A stretch of 64,000 nucleotides of DNA from Lysobacter soli. Lineage in GTDB: Bacteria; Pseudomonadota; Gammaproteobacteria; Xanthomonadales; Xanthomonadaceae. Position numbers and translations under genes: made by a program. How positions within the stretch are numbered: the first letter of the stretch is position 1; each line of letters opens with the position of its first letter. The stretch lies in contig NZ_QTJR01000003.1 of assembly GCF_003382285.1 (NCBI RefSeq), positions 62,001 through 126,000 on the forward strand, in the 5' to 3' direction. Shown here in pieces: positions 1 through 7,622 of this stretch. The notes below the pieces were generated by a model. The model searched no databases. It was not told the origin of the DNA and was given only the letters and a program-made list of their open reading frames with translations.

Positions 1-303
1 GTACGCCTGCCACTGCGCCGGCGACGGCCGCGGCCGCGTGACCGACGCGAACATCGACACGCCACCGCGCGCGACCAGTTCGTACTTGGTCATGCCCTGG
101 CGCAGTAGCTCGGTGACTTCGGCGGTCTTGCTGATGAACTCCGCCTCGGCCGAACGCAACTCGCGTTCGCGCGCCGCCCGCCACGCGGTGAAGACCAGCA
201 GCAGCGAGCCGACGAGCACGATGAGCGCGAGCAGGTACCCGCGGCGCGGCGACAGCTCGGACAGGTCGGGCGTGCGGTCTTCGCGAACGGCCTCGGGGCT
301 CAT
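1..303 (-). CDS. CHASE-domain membrane sensor protein, N-terminal part (cut by window edge)
   Basis: Reverse-strand reading frame that starts at ATG 303-301 and runs off the left edge, giving 101 residues. Residues about 22-41 form one strong hydrophobic segment (core YLLALIVLVGSLLLVF). It is followed by a charged linker and then by KYELVARGGVSMFASV and PSPAQWQAY, which is the usual beginning of a periplasmic CHASE ligand-binding domain. CHASE domains normally sit in front of a cytoplasmic histidine kinase, GGDEF or EAL output module; that part is outside the window, so the output is unknown. The membrane-anchor plus CHASE reading is clear; the exact product is inference. Confidence 0.7.
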   Translation of the reverse strand, partial: MSPEAVREDRTPDLSELSPRRGYLLALIVLVGSLLLVFTAWRAARERELRSAEAEFISKTAEVTELLRQGMTKYELVARGGVSMFASVTRPRPSPAQWQAY

Positions 304-384
304 TCCCCAAGCATACAGGGCCGAGAATTTTTCGCATTCAGCCGGGTGGACCCGCCCCGCGTTGGTTAGCGCTCACGCGCATCG

Positions 385-633
385 TCACGTGCGTGGCCCG
401 CGCGGCGAACGTCGCACGCCGGACAGTGCGAGCAGCTCGATCGCATCCACGCGGAAGCTGCATGCCCTGGCCATGATAAGTGCACGTTTTCTAGTGGTTA
501 CGTAGCCGCGCTTGCGCATTCGGCGCAGCATTTCGGTGCTGATGCCGGCCGCCTGCGCGGCCGCGCCGCAGGAGTTGAAACATTCAACGTATCGCTCGAC
601 CGGATTGGCCGCGACGTCCATTTCGATAGTCAT
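385..633 (-). CDS. small Cro/YdaS-like HTH DNA-binding protein
   Basis: Protein of 82 residues if it starts at ATG 633; an upstream in-frame ATG at 666 would add 11 residues, and neither start has a textbook ribosome site. The core VERYVECFNSCGAAAQAAGI then STEMLRRMRKRGYVTTRKR matches the short helix-turn-helix of phage Cro/YdaS-type proteins, with the recognition helix around the RRMRKRG segment. It is divergent from a CI-like gene at 775, the classical arrangement of a phage or satellite-element lysogeny switch. The likely role is repression of its own and the neighbour's promoter. No integrase or structural phage gene is near, so this is probably a remnant or a domesticated regulator. Confidence 0.6.
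   Translation of the reverse strand: MTIEMDVAANPVERYVECFNSCGAAAQAAGISTEMLRRMRKRGYVTTRKRALIMARACSFRVDAIELLALSGVRRSPRGPRT
574..588. promoter_or_regulatory. candidate operator, copy 1 (GTTGAAACATTCAAC)
   Basis: Perfect inverted repeat with 6-bp arms GTTGAA/TTCAAC around ACA. It lies inside the Cro-like coding region and matches 13 of 15 bases of the site at 657-671. Two such matching sites flanking the start of a Cro-like gene suggest operators for the divergent repressor pair. No binding data can be seen, so this is inference. Confidence 0.35.
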
Positions 634-656
634 GGCGCAAATGGATACCACCGCCA

Positions 657-671
657 GTTGCCACATTCAAC
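657..671. promoter_or_regulatory. candidate operator, copy 2 (GTTGCCACATTCAAC)
   Basis: Second 15-bp near-palindrome, lying in the divergent region between the Cro-like gene (start 633) and the CI-like gene (start 775). Arms GTTG and CAAC are kept. If translation starts at 633 this is a natural promoter or operator position; if it starts at 666 the site covers the start codon, which also suits autorepression. Confidence 0.4.
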
Positions 672-774
672 AACCTGAAGATGCGTGCTTTTCGCAGACG
701 CTGCGCAACAATAAATTGCGACGTCTCACACTCCTCGTGTGGGTGTCGGATTTCCCTTATTCGAGCGCACGGAA

Positions 775-1143
775 ATGCCGCAAAAACCGCACAAGGAATT
801 CTCAAAACGGCTGCACCAGGCCTGGGACTACGCCGGCATCGTGAAGGGCCGCCATCGCACGGCGGCGCTGGCCGAGTACTTCGAGGTCAGCCGCGAATCC
901 GCCCGCAAGTGGGCCGTGGGTCTTTCGAAGCCGGCGAGCGAACGCCTCACCGCGATGGCCGTGCAGATGAAGGTCAATTCCGACTGGCTGTCGACCGGCC
1001 GCGGCACGATGGAGCTGGCCGAGTCCGTGCGCGAGACGCCCACGAAGTACGACAACGCCGAAGAGGTCCGCCTGGTCGGGCTGGTGCGCAAGCTGCCGCG
1101 CAAGAAGCAACGTGCGCTGATCCAGTTGCTCGAGGAAACCTGA
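775..1143 (+). CDS. phage CI-like HTH repressor without peptidase domain
   Basis: Protein of 122 residues starting at ATG 775 (an in-frame GTG/ATG further upstream at 739 is less likely). Residues about 8-65, including RLHQAWDYAGIVKGRHRT, ALAEYFEVSRESARKWAVG and VNSDWLSTGRG, are typical of the N-terminal HTH of CI/Cro phage repressors. Full CI repressors have about 200-240 residues with a C-terminal S24 autoproteolytic domain. That domain is absent here and the protein ends after a basic helix (RKLPRKKQRALIQLLEE). It is divergent from the Cro-like gene and lies next to the tmRNA gene, a common integration site of phages and islands, so origin by transfer is plausible. Target genes are unknown. 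Confidence 0.65.
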   Translation: MPQKPHKEFSKRLHQAWDYAGIVKGRHRTAALAEYFEVSRESARKWAVGLSKPASERLTAMAVQMKVNSDWLSTGRGTMELAESVRETPTKYDNAEEVRLVGLVRKLPRKKQRALIQLLEET

Positions 1144-1178
1144 CGCACGCGCCGGTGCCGATGTCGCAGACACAAAAA

Positions 1179-1196
1179 AGCCCGCCGAAGCGGGCT
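1179..1196. terminator. bidirectional rho-independent terminator between CI-like gene and ssrA
   Basis: AAGCCCGC-CG-AAGCGGGCTT type hairpin with an A-run on the left (1174-1180) and T-run on the right (1195-1198). It can therefore terminate both the rightward CI-like gene and the leftward tmRNA transcript, whose mature 3' end lies 15 nt away at 1211. Confidence 0.8.
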
Positions 1197-1210
1197 TTTC
1201 TGCACTGGTA

Positions 1211-1564
1211 TGGTGGAGGTGGGGGGAATTGAACCCCCGTCCGAAGGCACTCCATCCCCGGCACTACATGCTTAGCTCACCGTTGGATCTCGTCCCGGAA
1301 CAGCACGGTATGCAAAGCGCATCCCGGAACCAGCCTGTTTTGGGTTGACCAGGGACTGACAGGCAACCGTCCCCGGCGATTCCGTGATGATGACCCTACG
1401 CTGCGAGCACGGACACAAGCAGTTTCGGGGCTTAGGCCTTAAGCGGCCAGAGCGTAGTTGTCGTCGTTGGCAACTAGAAGTTTGCAGCTGGATTTACGAG
1501 GAAAGCTACCCCCTCGGCATGCGCCAAGCGATTTCGCAACCCCCGTCGAAGCCAGTGCACCCCC
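1211..1564 (-). ncRNA. ssrA: transfer-messenger RNA (tmRNA)
   Basis: The 354-nt reverse-strand RNA rescues stalled ribosomes together with SmpB. The 3' end on the minus strand is a TPsiC-like GGTTCAATTCC arm followed by CACCTCC and the encoded ACCA. The 5' end GGGGGTG pairs with CACCTCC as a 7-bp acceptor stem containing one G-U pair. The tag reading frame ends at TAA 1441-1439 and encodes ANDDNYALAA, preceded by a GTT codon in the position of the E. coli GTC before the resume codon. The tag ends in the ALAA degron recognised by ClpXP. Length and layout are normal for one-piece tmRNA. The adjacent CI/Cro-like pair suggests past integration at its 3' end. Confidence 0.97.
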
Positions 1565-1589
1565 GGGGACAGCTGATGCTGACCCGTCC

Positions 1590-1617
1590 AGTATAGGGGC
1601 GAAGCCCGCGACGACAA
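1590..1617 (-). promoter_or_regulatory. sigma-70 promoter of ssrA
   Basis: On the minus strand TTGTCG (1617-1612) and TATACT (1595-1590) are separated by 16 bp, close to the consensus -35 and -10. The -10 box ends 26 nt before the mature tmRNA 5' end, leaving room for a short processed leader. Confidence 0.75.
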
Positions 1618-1793
1618 GGCCTGCAGGACGCGGTGTTTGCGGGCGTTCAAGCGTGCGATGAGCGTCGTGCGGGGTGCGTGGCGTGACGCCCTGCCCGCTT
1701 CGCCAGCGCGCACGCCCCAATTCGGACTCGTCTGATGGGCCCGCAAACGACGGTTGCGGAAAGCTGGAAGGCCCTCCGCCCTCCGGGACGCCC

Positions 1794-2072
1794 ATGCGCC
1801 AGGCCCGTCGACTCACCGGCACCGAGCTGACCCAGACCGAGCGCTTCGCCCTGCTGGCGCTGCGCAACAAGACGCGGTTCCGCTGGGAGCACGCATTGAT
1901 GGAGTCGGCGACGATGCAGCGCCTGGCCGGCAAGGGGCTCGCGGTTTTCGAGGGCGAACGCTGGGAACCCACGCAGAAGGGCATCGAGCTGATCGCCCGG
2001 CTGACGGGGCACGACCTCAGTTCGATCGCGCTCCCCGACGCCGCCGCGACGCAGGAAGACGAGCCGGCCTGA
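1794..2072 (+). CDS. conserved hypothetical small protein, winged-helix-like
   Basis: Protein of 92 residues from ATG 1794; the open frame extends upstream to 1674, but that part has no coding character and the ATG is preceded by GGGA. The sequence FALLALRNKTRFRWEHALME then MQRLAGKGLAVFEGERWEPT resembles a small winged-helix-like fold with a helix-helix-strand pattern and a basic surface. It has no signal peptide or membrane segment. It is convergent with topoisomerase IB, 8 nt apart. I do not recognise a named family; a DNA-binding role would be a guess. Confidence 0.6.
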   Translation: MRQARRLTGTELTQTERFALLALRNKTRFRWEHALMESATMQRLAGKGLAVFEGERWEPTQKGIELIARLTGHDLSSIALPDAAATQEDEPA

Positions 2073-2080
2073 TCGCCCGC

Positions 2081-3235
2081 CTACGTCCTGCTTTCCCGCC
2101 GGCTGCGCCGCAACAGGCGCAGCGCGGCCTGTTCCCATTGGCGCTCGCCACGGGCGCCCGCCACGGCGCGCTGCAGGCGGCCGTCTTCCCAGCACTCGAA
2201 CACCGTCGGGTCGATGTAGGACTTGCGACACACCGCCGGCGTGTTGCCGAGCAGTTGCGCGACTTCCTTGATGACCTCGTTTCGCACCGCCGGTACCGCG
2301 GTGACCTTGATCTCGCCGCCCTCGCGCCGCGGGACTTCGCGTTCGGCCAGCAGCCGGATCGCGACCAGCGTGCCGCCCCAGGTGCGGAAATCCTTGGCGG
2401 TGAAGTCCGCCCCCATCGCCTCGCGCAGGTAGTCGTTGACCATGCCCGAATCGACGGGCTGCTGCTGCCCGTCGTCGTCGAGGTACTGGAACAGCGCCTG
2501 CCCCGGCAGCTGCTGGCAGCGCCGCATGAGTTTCGTGAGGCGCGCATCGTCGAGCACGATGTCGTGCTCCAGCCCGCTCTTGCCGCGGAAGCGCAGGTGC
2601 GCGCGGCCACCGCGCAGGAACTCGACGTGTCGATTGCGCAGGGTCGTGAGGCCGTACGAACGGTTGCCGCGTGCGTACTCGGTGTTGCCGATGCGCACCA
2701 GCGTGTCGGCCAGCACCGATACGACGATCGCCAGCACCTTCTCGCGACCGAGCCCTTCGCGCGCCAGATCGCGACGCAACGTGCGCCGCAGGTTCGGCAG
2801 CGCGGCAGCGAACGCGACGATGCGATCGAACTTGCGCGAGTCGCGGACTTCCTGCCATCGCGGGTGGTAACGGTACTGCTTGCGTCCGCGCGCATCGCGC
2901 CCACAGGCCTGCAGATGACCGTTCGCGCGACGGCAGATCCACACGTCGCGATACGCCGGCGGGATCGCCAGCGAGCGGATGCGCGCCAGCGTGTCGGCGT
3001 CGCGCACGGTGCGCCCGTCCGCGTCGATGTAACGGAAGCCCTTGCCTGAGCGCATCCGCCGCAGCCCGGGCTCGCCATCGCTCACATAGACCAGCCCGCC
3101 GTCGCTGGCCGCGGCCACGCACGCGTCGTTCTTCGGCACGCTGTTCTTTAGCACGCTGTTCTTCAGCACGCTGTTCTTCAGCACGCCCTCGCCGCTCGTC
3201 TTCGGTTGTCGCGGCACCTTGCGGGATTTCGCCAT
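2081..3235 (-). CDS. DNA topoisomerase IB (poxvirus-like bacterial type)
   Basis: A 384-residue enzyme that relaxes positive and negative supercoils through a 3'-phosphotyrosine intermediate. The bacterial TopIB N-terminal domain begins near residue 60 (GLRRMRSGKGFRYIDADG and IPPAYRDVWIC), and the catalytic domain spans about 140-350. Catalytic residues are visible: Arg and Lys in the 181-220 region, KDFRTW at 281-286 and the nucleophile Tyr340 in CRKSYIDP. The family usually has about 320-360 residues; the excess is an N-terminal basic extension with a four-fold 5-residue repeat. Start ATG 3235 overlaps nothing upstream. It is probably transcribed alone. Confidence 0.9.
   Translation of the reverse strand: MAKSRKVPRQPKTSGEGVLKNSVLKNSVLKNSVPKNDACVAAASDGGLVYVSDGEPGLRRMRSGKGFRYIDADGRTVRDADTLARIRSLAIPPAYRDVWICRRANGHLQACGRDARGRKQYRYHPRWQEVRDSRKFDRIVAFAAALPNLRRTLRRDLAREGLGREKVLAIVVSVLADTLVRIGNTEYARGNRSYGLTTLRNRHVEFLRGGRAHLRFRGKSGLEHDIVLDDARLTKLMRRCQQLPGQALFQYLDDDGQQQPVDSGMVNDYLREAMGADFTAKDFRTWGGTLVAIRLLAEREVPRREGGEIKVTAVPAVRNEVIKEVAQLLGNTPAVCRKSYIDPTVFECWEDGRLQRAVAGARGERQWEQAALRLLRRSRRESRT
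3131..3190 (-). repeat. 15-bp tandem repeat inside topoisomerase IB gene
   Basis: Four adjacent 15-bp units (3131-3145, 3146-3160, 3161-3175, 3176-3190) with a CTT(C/T)(A/G/C)GCACGCTGTT pattern. The last unit is degenerate. On the coding strand they give LKNSV-type pentapeptides. Because the unit is a multiple of three, copy-number change would keep the reading frame. Confidence 0.85.
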
Positions 3236-3289
3236 GCCGCCAGCATCCGGAGGAGTGCATCAAGATGGCGTCGCGATGACGCGTCTCAC

Positions 3290-3934
3290 ATGCCATCGGC
3301 GATGATGGCCGGCATGGCGTTCCTGCGGACCAGCGACCCCGAACGCACGCGCGGCGTGAGCGAAGGCGCGTGCCATCTTTACGTGCTGCCGTGCGCGTAC
3401 GAGGACCTGCTGAAGCTCGGCTTCTCGCGGCAGCCACTGGAGCGCATGCAGACGCTGCATCCGCGGTTCTTCGAGTTCTTCGATCTCGACCGCGCATTGC
3501 TGGTGGACACGGAGACCGTGCGTGACTCGCGCCGGCTGGAACTGGAGCTGGGCCACGCACTGGCCGAATACAGCGCGCCCGCCCCGCTCACCGTGCGGAT
3601 CCAGGCCGCGGGTCACACCGAGTGGTATCGCGGCGCGTATCCGATCCTGGCCAGTGCCGTCGACCGCCTCGCCGAGCGCGGCCACACCGTGCACGTGCCG
3701 TTGCGCGCGTGGCTTGAGGCGCAGATGCAGGCACGCGCGCCGGCGTTGTTCTCCTGGGGAATCAGCGTGCTCGAGCGCGTGGAGGGCGAGCCAGCGCATC
3801 TTGACCAATTGCCGATGTTGCACGCGCTGCGGCAGCAGGTGCTCGACGTGCTGGATGCGCATCGAGCGCTCGGCGTGGATATGCGCGAGCACCTGCCGGA
3901 GACGCTCGCGCAGTGGTATTCGCGGCGTTACTGA
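3290..3934 (+). CDS. GIY-YIG (Mug113/T5orf172) domain protein
   Basis: Protein of 214 residues from ATG 3290; ATGs at 3302, 3305 and 3314 are equally possible, and the frame upstream overlaps the divergent topoisomerase start. The pattern HLYVLPCAYEDLLKLGFS, then RMQTLHPRFF and finally TEWYRGAYPIL matches the GIY-YIG variant called Mug113/T5orf172: a tyrosine-hydrophobic strand, a KxGxS motif, a histidine-containing helix and a terminal TEW(F/Y)R. Members are predicted nucleases, often near phage genes, but many chromosomal copies have no known role. The C-terminal 90 residues are helical and unassigned. No operon partner. Confidence 0.7.
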   Translation: MPSAMMAGMAFLRTSDPERTRGVSEGACHLYVLPCAYEDLLKLGFSRQPLERMQTLHPRFFEFFDLDRALLVDTETVRDSRRLELELGHALAEYSAPAPLTVRIQAAGHTEWYRGAYPILASAVDRLAERGHTVHVPLRAWLEAQMQARAPALFSWGISVLERVEGEPAHLDQLPMLHALRQQVLDVLDAHRALGVDMREHLPETLAQWYSRRY

Positions 3935-3959
3935 CTTCGCGAATGTGACCGGACGGGGT

Positions 3960-4301
3960 CTACTTGCGACCGGCAGGCAGCGGCTCTTCCTCGCGGTCGT
4001 ACGCCGGCGGGTAGTAGAAGTTGACCGTCTTCAGGCGCGTGCGCCCGGTGTTGCGGATTTCATGGCGTTCGCCGCGCTCGACCACGAGCAGGCTGCCGGC
4101 CTTCAGGGGCTGGCGACGTCCTTCGACGATCGCCAGCCCCGTCCCGGATACGACATAAAGCCATTGGTCGGCGCCGCGGTGCCGGTTGTCCGGGCCGCCT
4201 TCGCTGTCGCCCGGCGCAATGACCATTTCGGCCGCCTGCACCTTGCGTACGTCGAACGCGACACGGAATCCCGGTCCGAAGCGGAACCGCTTGTGCTTCA
4301 T
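3960..4301 (-). CDS. small cupin-fold protein
   Basis: Protein of 113 residues with a single cupin barrel. Motif 1 is degenerate (GPDNRHRGADQWLYVVSGTG, with the usual metal histidines only partly kept) and motif 2 is AGSLLVVERGERHEIRNTG, with a conserved His. There is no signal peptide, so it acts in the cytoplasm. Small cupins bind a metal and a small carboxylate or sugar; substrate cannot be told from sequence. Its start is 22 nt from a downstream GlsB gene end on the same strand, so it may be co-transcribed with glsB from upstream. Confidence 0.75.
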   Translation of the reverse strand: MKHKRFRFGPGFRVAFDVRKVQAAEMVIAPGDSEGGPDNRHRGADQWLYVVSGTGLAIVEGRRQPLKAGSLLVVERGERHEIRNTGRTRLKTVNFYYPPAYDREEEPLPAGRK

Positions 4302-4320
4302 GCGACCGTTGCGTGGAAGA

Positions 4321-4593
4321 TCAGCGGGCGCGCCCGCGCGTGAACAGATTCACGATCGCCAGCAACACCACCGCGCCGAGCAGCGACAGCAGCAGTCCTG
4401 CGATGCTGAAGTTGCCGTCGTTGATGTCGCCGCCGCCGATGCCCAGCACGCTGCCGAGCCAGCCGCCGATGAAGGCACCCACGATGCCCACGACGATGTT
4501 GAGGATGATGCCCTGCTGCGCATCGCGACGCATGATGAGGCTGGCGAGCCAACCGACGATACCGCCCACGATCAACCAGATGATGATGCCCAT
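4321..4593 (-). CDS. GlsB/YeaQ/YmgE family small stress membrane protein
   Basis: A 90-residue inner-membrane protein with three hydrophobic segments (about 2-20, 28-50, 63-83) and the glycine-rich GIVGAFIGGWLGSVLGIGG motif typical of the transglycosylase-associated family. The start ATG 4593 is fixed by a very strong AGGAGGAG ribosome site 8 nt upstream. Family members are induced by general stress and stationary phase in many bacteria; the biochemical role is unsettled. It is divergent from the MgtC-like gene. Confidence 0.9.
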   Translation of the reverse strand: MGIIIWLIVGGIVGWLASLIMRRDAQQGIILNIVVGIVGAFIGGWLGSVLGIGGGDINDGNFSIAGLLLSLLGAVVLLAIVNLFTRGRAR

Positions 4594-4719
4594 TTCGTGT
4601 CTCCTCCTCTCTCCGTCTAAGGTGCGCCGGATGGTAGGAACGCCCTCGTGAGCGGCGCGTGTGTGGCCGCTAGCGGCACCGTGACGGTCCCTACACATCG
4701 GCAAAACCAACGTGTCGGG

Positions 4720-5196
4720 ATGGACTGGACGCTCCAGCTGCTCGTTGTGCGCGACGCCGCGATCGCCATGCTGCTTGGCGGCGTGATCGGCTTCGAACGC
4801 GAATTGAAGAACAGACCGGCCGGCTTTCGCACCCACATGCTCGTCGGCGGCGCCGCCGCGCTCCTGGTCGGGCTCGGTCAGCTGGTGATCATCGACCACC
4901 GGCTCGACAGCGAACTGCGCCTCACCATCGACCCGTTGCGACTGGTCGAAGCGGTCATCGCCGGCGTGTCCTTCATCGGCGCCGGCACGATCTTCGCGCG
5001 CCGCGGCTCGCAGGTCGTCGTGGGCATCACCACCGCAGCGACCATCCTGATGGTCGCGGTGATCGGCGTGATGTGCGGCTTCCGCTACCACCTGCTCGCC
5101 GGCCTTTCGACCGCGCTGACGCTGTTGATCCTCACGGCCATCAACTGGATCGAAAGGCGCATCCCGGGCGACGGCAAACGCGACAAGGCGGACTGA
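4720..5196 (+). CDS. MgtC/SapB family membrane protein
   Basis: A 158-residue integral membrane protein from ATG 4720. Signature elements of the MgtC/SapB domain are clear: the motif LLGGVIGFERELKNRPAGFR in the first cytoplasmic loop, THMLVGGAAALLV, and GVSFIGAGTIFARRG followed by TTAATILMVAVIGVMCG. Four to five membrane segments. It lacks the C-terminal ACT-like extension of virulence MgtC, so it belongs to the short group. In pathogens MgtC inhibits F-ATPase and helps growth at low magnesium; here the function is inferred only at family level. Confidence 0.85.
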   Translation: MDWTLQLLVVRDAAIAMLLGGVIGFERELKNRPAGFRTHMLVGGAAALLVGLGQLVIIDHRLDSELRLTIDPLRLVEAVIAGVSFIGAGTIFARRGSQVVVGITTAATILMVAVIGVMCGFRYHLLAGLSTALTLLILTAINWIERRIPGDGKRDKAD

Positions 5197-5371
5197 TGTC
5201 GCAGCGCGCACGAATGCAGCGCGTGAAGCAATGCGCGCATCGGCCTCACGGCGCCTTAGCGGTGGCGACCTATTCTGGAGTCCGTTCATCGCGCGCGACG
5301 CAACGCGCAAGCACGCGGGCGCCGGCGCGGAACACGCCCAGCCTTCCAACTGCACCACGGAGCACGAACGC

Positions 5372-7117
5372 ATGCGCGATGCCCTGCCCGCGCCCTCGCT
5401 CTCGCCCATCCCGCGCCCCGTGCGCGCCGATGCCTTGAGCACGCAATCGACGGGCCTGGCCCGCACCGGCCGCATCCTGCGCTTCCTGATGCGTTATCGC
5501 GGCACGGGCGTGTTCACCGGCCTCGACCTGCGCTCGTCGGCGCAGATCGCCGGAGAGGTCGACGTCTCCGACCAGCGGCCCGAGCAGTTCGTGAAGGATC
5601 TCGAAGCCCTGGGCCCGACCTTCATCAAGCTGGGCCAGGCGTTGTCCACGCGCACCGATCTCGTGCCGCCGCCGTATCTTGCCGCGCTCACGCGCATGCA
5701 GAGCCAGGTCACGCCGGTCGAATTCGACGCGATCCGCACGCAGGTCGAATGCGCGCTGGAGCGGCCGATCGAGGAAGTCTTCGCATGGTTCGATCCCGCG
5801 CCGCTGGGCAGCGCGTCGCTCGCGCAGGTGCATCGCGCGCGCCTGCTCGACGGCCGGCCGGTCGCCGTCAAGGTGCAGCGTCCCGGCGTCGCGGAGGAAG
5901 TGAAGCAGGACCTTTCCGTGCTCGACTCCATCGCCACCGGCGTCGACCACACCACGGGGCTCGGACAGCGCGTGCGCTTTTCCGACTGGGTGCACGAGTT
6001 CCGCAAGGCGCTGGTAGGCGAACTCGACTACACGCTGGAAGCGGCCAACCTGGAGCGCTTCTCCGAACACCTCGCCGCCTACCCGGACCTGCTGATACCC
6101 CGGCCGGTGTGGCCGCTCACGCGCACGCGCGTGCTGGTGATGGACCTGGTCAACGGCGATCCGCTTGACGCGAACGTGCTCTCGCGCATGCGGCCGGATT
6201 CGCTGGAACGGTTGTGCGAATCGCTGCTGCGCGGTTACCTCGACCAGATGTTCGTGCATGGCGAGATCCACGCCGATCCGCATCCGGGCAATTTGCTGCT
6301 GACCGATGACGGACGCTTGGCGGTGATCGACCTCGGCATGGTCGTCCACGTGCCGCCGCGCCAGCGCACGCGCCTGCTGAAACTGATGTTCTCCGCGGTG
6401 GAAGGCCGCGGCGACGACGCAGCCGACGAGGTCATCGCGCTCGGCACGCGGCTGGAGACCTTCGACGAGGAGCGCTACCTGCGCGAATCCGGCCAGCTCA
6501 TCGCACGCTACGCCGCGCACGCCGGCCTGAAGGATCATTCCGAAGGCCGGCTGATGCTCGACCTCACGCGCATCGGCGCGATGTGCGGCCTGCGCACGCC
6601 GCCGGAACTGAGCCTGCTCGGCCGCACGCTGCTGCACCTGGAAGGCGTGTGCCGGCTGCTCGCGCCGCAGTTGAACGTGCAGAAGGTCATCGAAAGCCAT
6701 ATGCCGTCGATGATCACCGCGCAGATCAAGCGCTCCCTGTCGATGCCGGCGCTGGCGGTCGAAGCGATCGATTTGCAGGCCCTCGTGCAGGACGCGCCTC
6801 GCAAGCTGTCCTCGGCACTGTCGCTGCTGGCGGAGAACCGCCTGCAGGTGCGCATCACCGGGCTGCAGGAATCGCGGCTGATGGAGAACCTGCAGAAGAT
6901 CGCCAACCGCATCGCGGCCGGCGTCGTCGTCGCCGCATTGATCCTCGCTTCGGCGATGCTGCTGCGCGGCAGCGGCCCGGGCACGGCGAACCGCTACGAA
7001 TGGCTGGCGCTGGTGCTGTTCCTGGTCGCCACCGCGCTGGGCCTGGCGCTGGTGGTCAGCGCATTGCTGCGCGATCGCAAGGCCAAGCCGCGCGAGGAAC
7101 GCGGGCCGCGCACCTGA
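5372..7117 (+). CDS. ABC1/UbiB family atypical kinase
   Basis: Protein of 581 residues from ATG 5372, preceded by GGAG 10 nt upstream. Hallmarks of the ABC1/ADCK/UbiB family are present: the KxGQ motif (FIKLGQALSTR), the Ala-rich nucleotide loop region (LGSASLAQVHRA), the catalytic Lys in VAVKVQRPG, and the HADPHPGN catalytic loop followed by VIDLGM. The C-terminus has two membrane helices (about 522-545 and 552-575), as in UbiB. Family members act in ubiquinone biosynthesis or lipid homeostasis. Because it is not next to ubiE/ubiJ, it is probably a paralogue, not the main UbiB. Downstream neighbour is convergent. Confidence 0.88.
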   Translation: MRDALPAPSLSPIPRPVRADALSTQSTGLARTGRILRFLMRYRGTGVFTGLDLRSSAQIAGEVDVSDQRPEQFVKDLEALGPTFIKLGQALSTRTDLVPPPYLAALTRMQSQVTPVEFDAIRTQVECALERPIEEVFAWFDPAPLGSASLAQVHRARLLDGRPVAVKVQRPGVAEEVKQDLSVLDSIATGVDHTTGLGQRVRFSDWVHEFRKALVGELDYTLEAANLERFSEHLAAYPDLLIPRPVWPLTRTRVLVMDLVNGDPLDANVLSRMRPDSLERLCESLLRGYLDQMFVHGEIHADPHPGNLLLTDDGRLAVIDLGMVVHVPPRQRTRLLKLMFSAVEGRGDDAADEVIALGTRLETFDEERYLRESGQLIARYAAHAGLKDHSEGRLMLDLTRIGAMCGLRTPPELSLLGRTLLHLEGVCRLLAPQLNVQKVIESHMPSMITAQIKRSLSMPALAVEAIDLQALVQDAPRKLSSALSLLAENRLQVRITGLQESRLMENLQKIANRIAAGVVVAALILASAMLLRGSGPGTANRYEWLALVLFLVATALGLALVVSALLRDRKAKPREERGPRT

Positions 7118-7135
7118 GCGCGACCCGCCTTCGCA

Positions 7136-7543
7136 TCACACCTGGTTGATGCGCACGTGGTTGCCGGCCGGATCGCGGAACGCGCAGTCGCGCACGCCGT
7201 AGGGCTGGTCGGTCGGTTCCTGGATCACTTCCGCGCCGCTGGCCTGCACCTTCTCGAAGGTGCCATCGAGGTCGCGGCTGGCGAGGATGATCATCCCGTA
7301 GGTGCCCTTGGCCATCATCTCGATGAGCGTGCGGCGCTCCTCGTCGGTGATGCCCGGCGTGATCGCCGGCGGCGTCAGCACGATGCTGGTTTCCGGCTGG
7401 CCCGGCGGGCCGACGGTGATCCACCGCAGGCCACCGTAATCGACGTCCTTGCGCACTTCGAAGCCGAGCGTGTCGCGATAGAAGCCCAGCGCGGCGGCGG
7501 GATCGTTGTGCGGCAGGAAGGTGGAATGGATGGTCAGTTCCAT
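7136..7543 (-). CDS. glyoxalase/bleomycin-resistance (VOC) family protein
   Basis: Protein of 135 residues beginning at ATG 7543. Two beta-alpha-beta-beta-beta modules are visible: FYRDTLGFEVRKD in the first and PYGVRDCAFRDPAGNHVRIN in the second, the standard VOC signature. Possible metal ligands include His6/His12-region and the C-terminal His129. Substrate unknown; VOC enzymes act on hemithioacetals, dihydroxybiphenyls or bind antibiotics. It lies 79 nt downstream of an AraC-type regulator on the same strand, a common regulator-enzyme pairing in this superfamily. Confidence 0.85.
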   Translation of the reverse strand: MELTIHSTFLPHNDPAAALGFYRDTLGFEVRKDVDYGGLRWITVGPPGQPETSIVLTPPAITPGITDEERRTLIEMMAKGTYGMIILASRDLDGTFEKVQASGAEVIQEPTDQPYGVRDCAFRDPAGNHVRINQV

Positions 7544-7622
7544 GGGGTCGTTCTCCGTGTGGATGAGGGCGTGGCCGGGCCGACGTTGTTGAGAGCCGGC
7601 GTGTTCGAATGAACCGGTGCGA

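Noticed and set aside
38-505. 155-residue plus-strand frame at the left edge
   Set aside because: Opposite to the CHASE-sensor frame, which has a clear membrane helix and domain motif; this frame has no ribosome site.
1647-3560. 637-residue minus-strand frame overlapping topoisomerase IB
   Set aside because: Different frame from the real topoisomerase, runs over convergent genes and lacks motifs.
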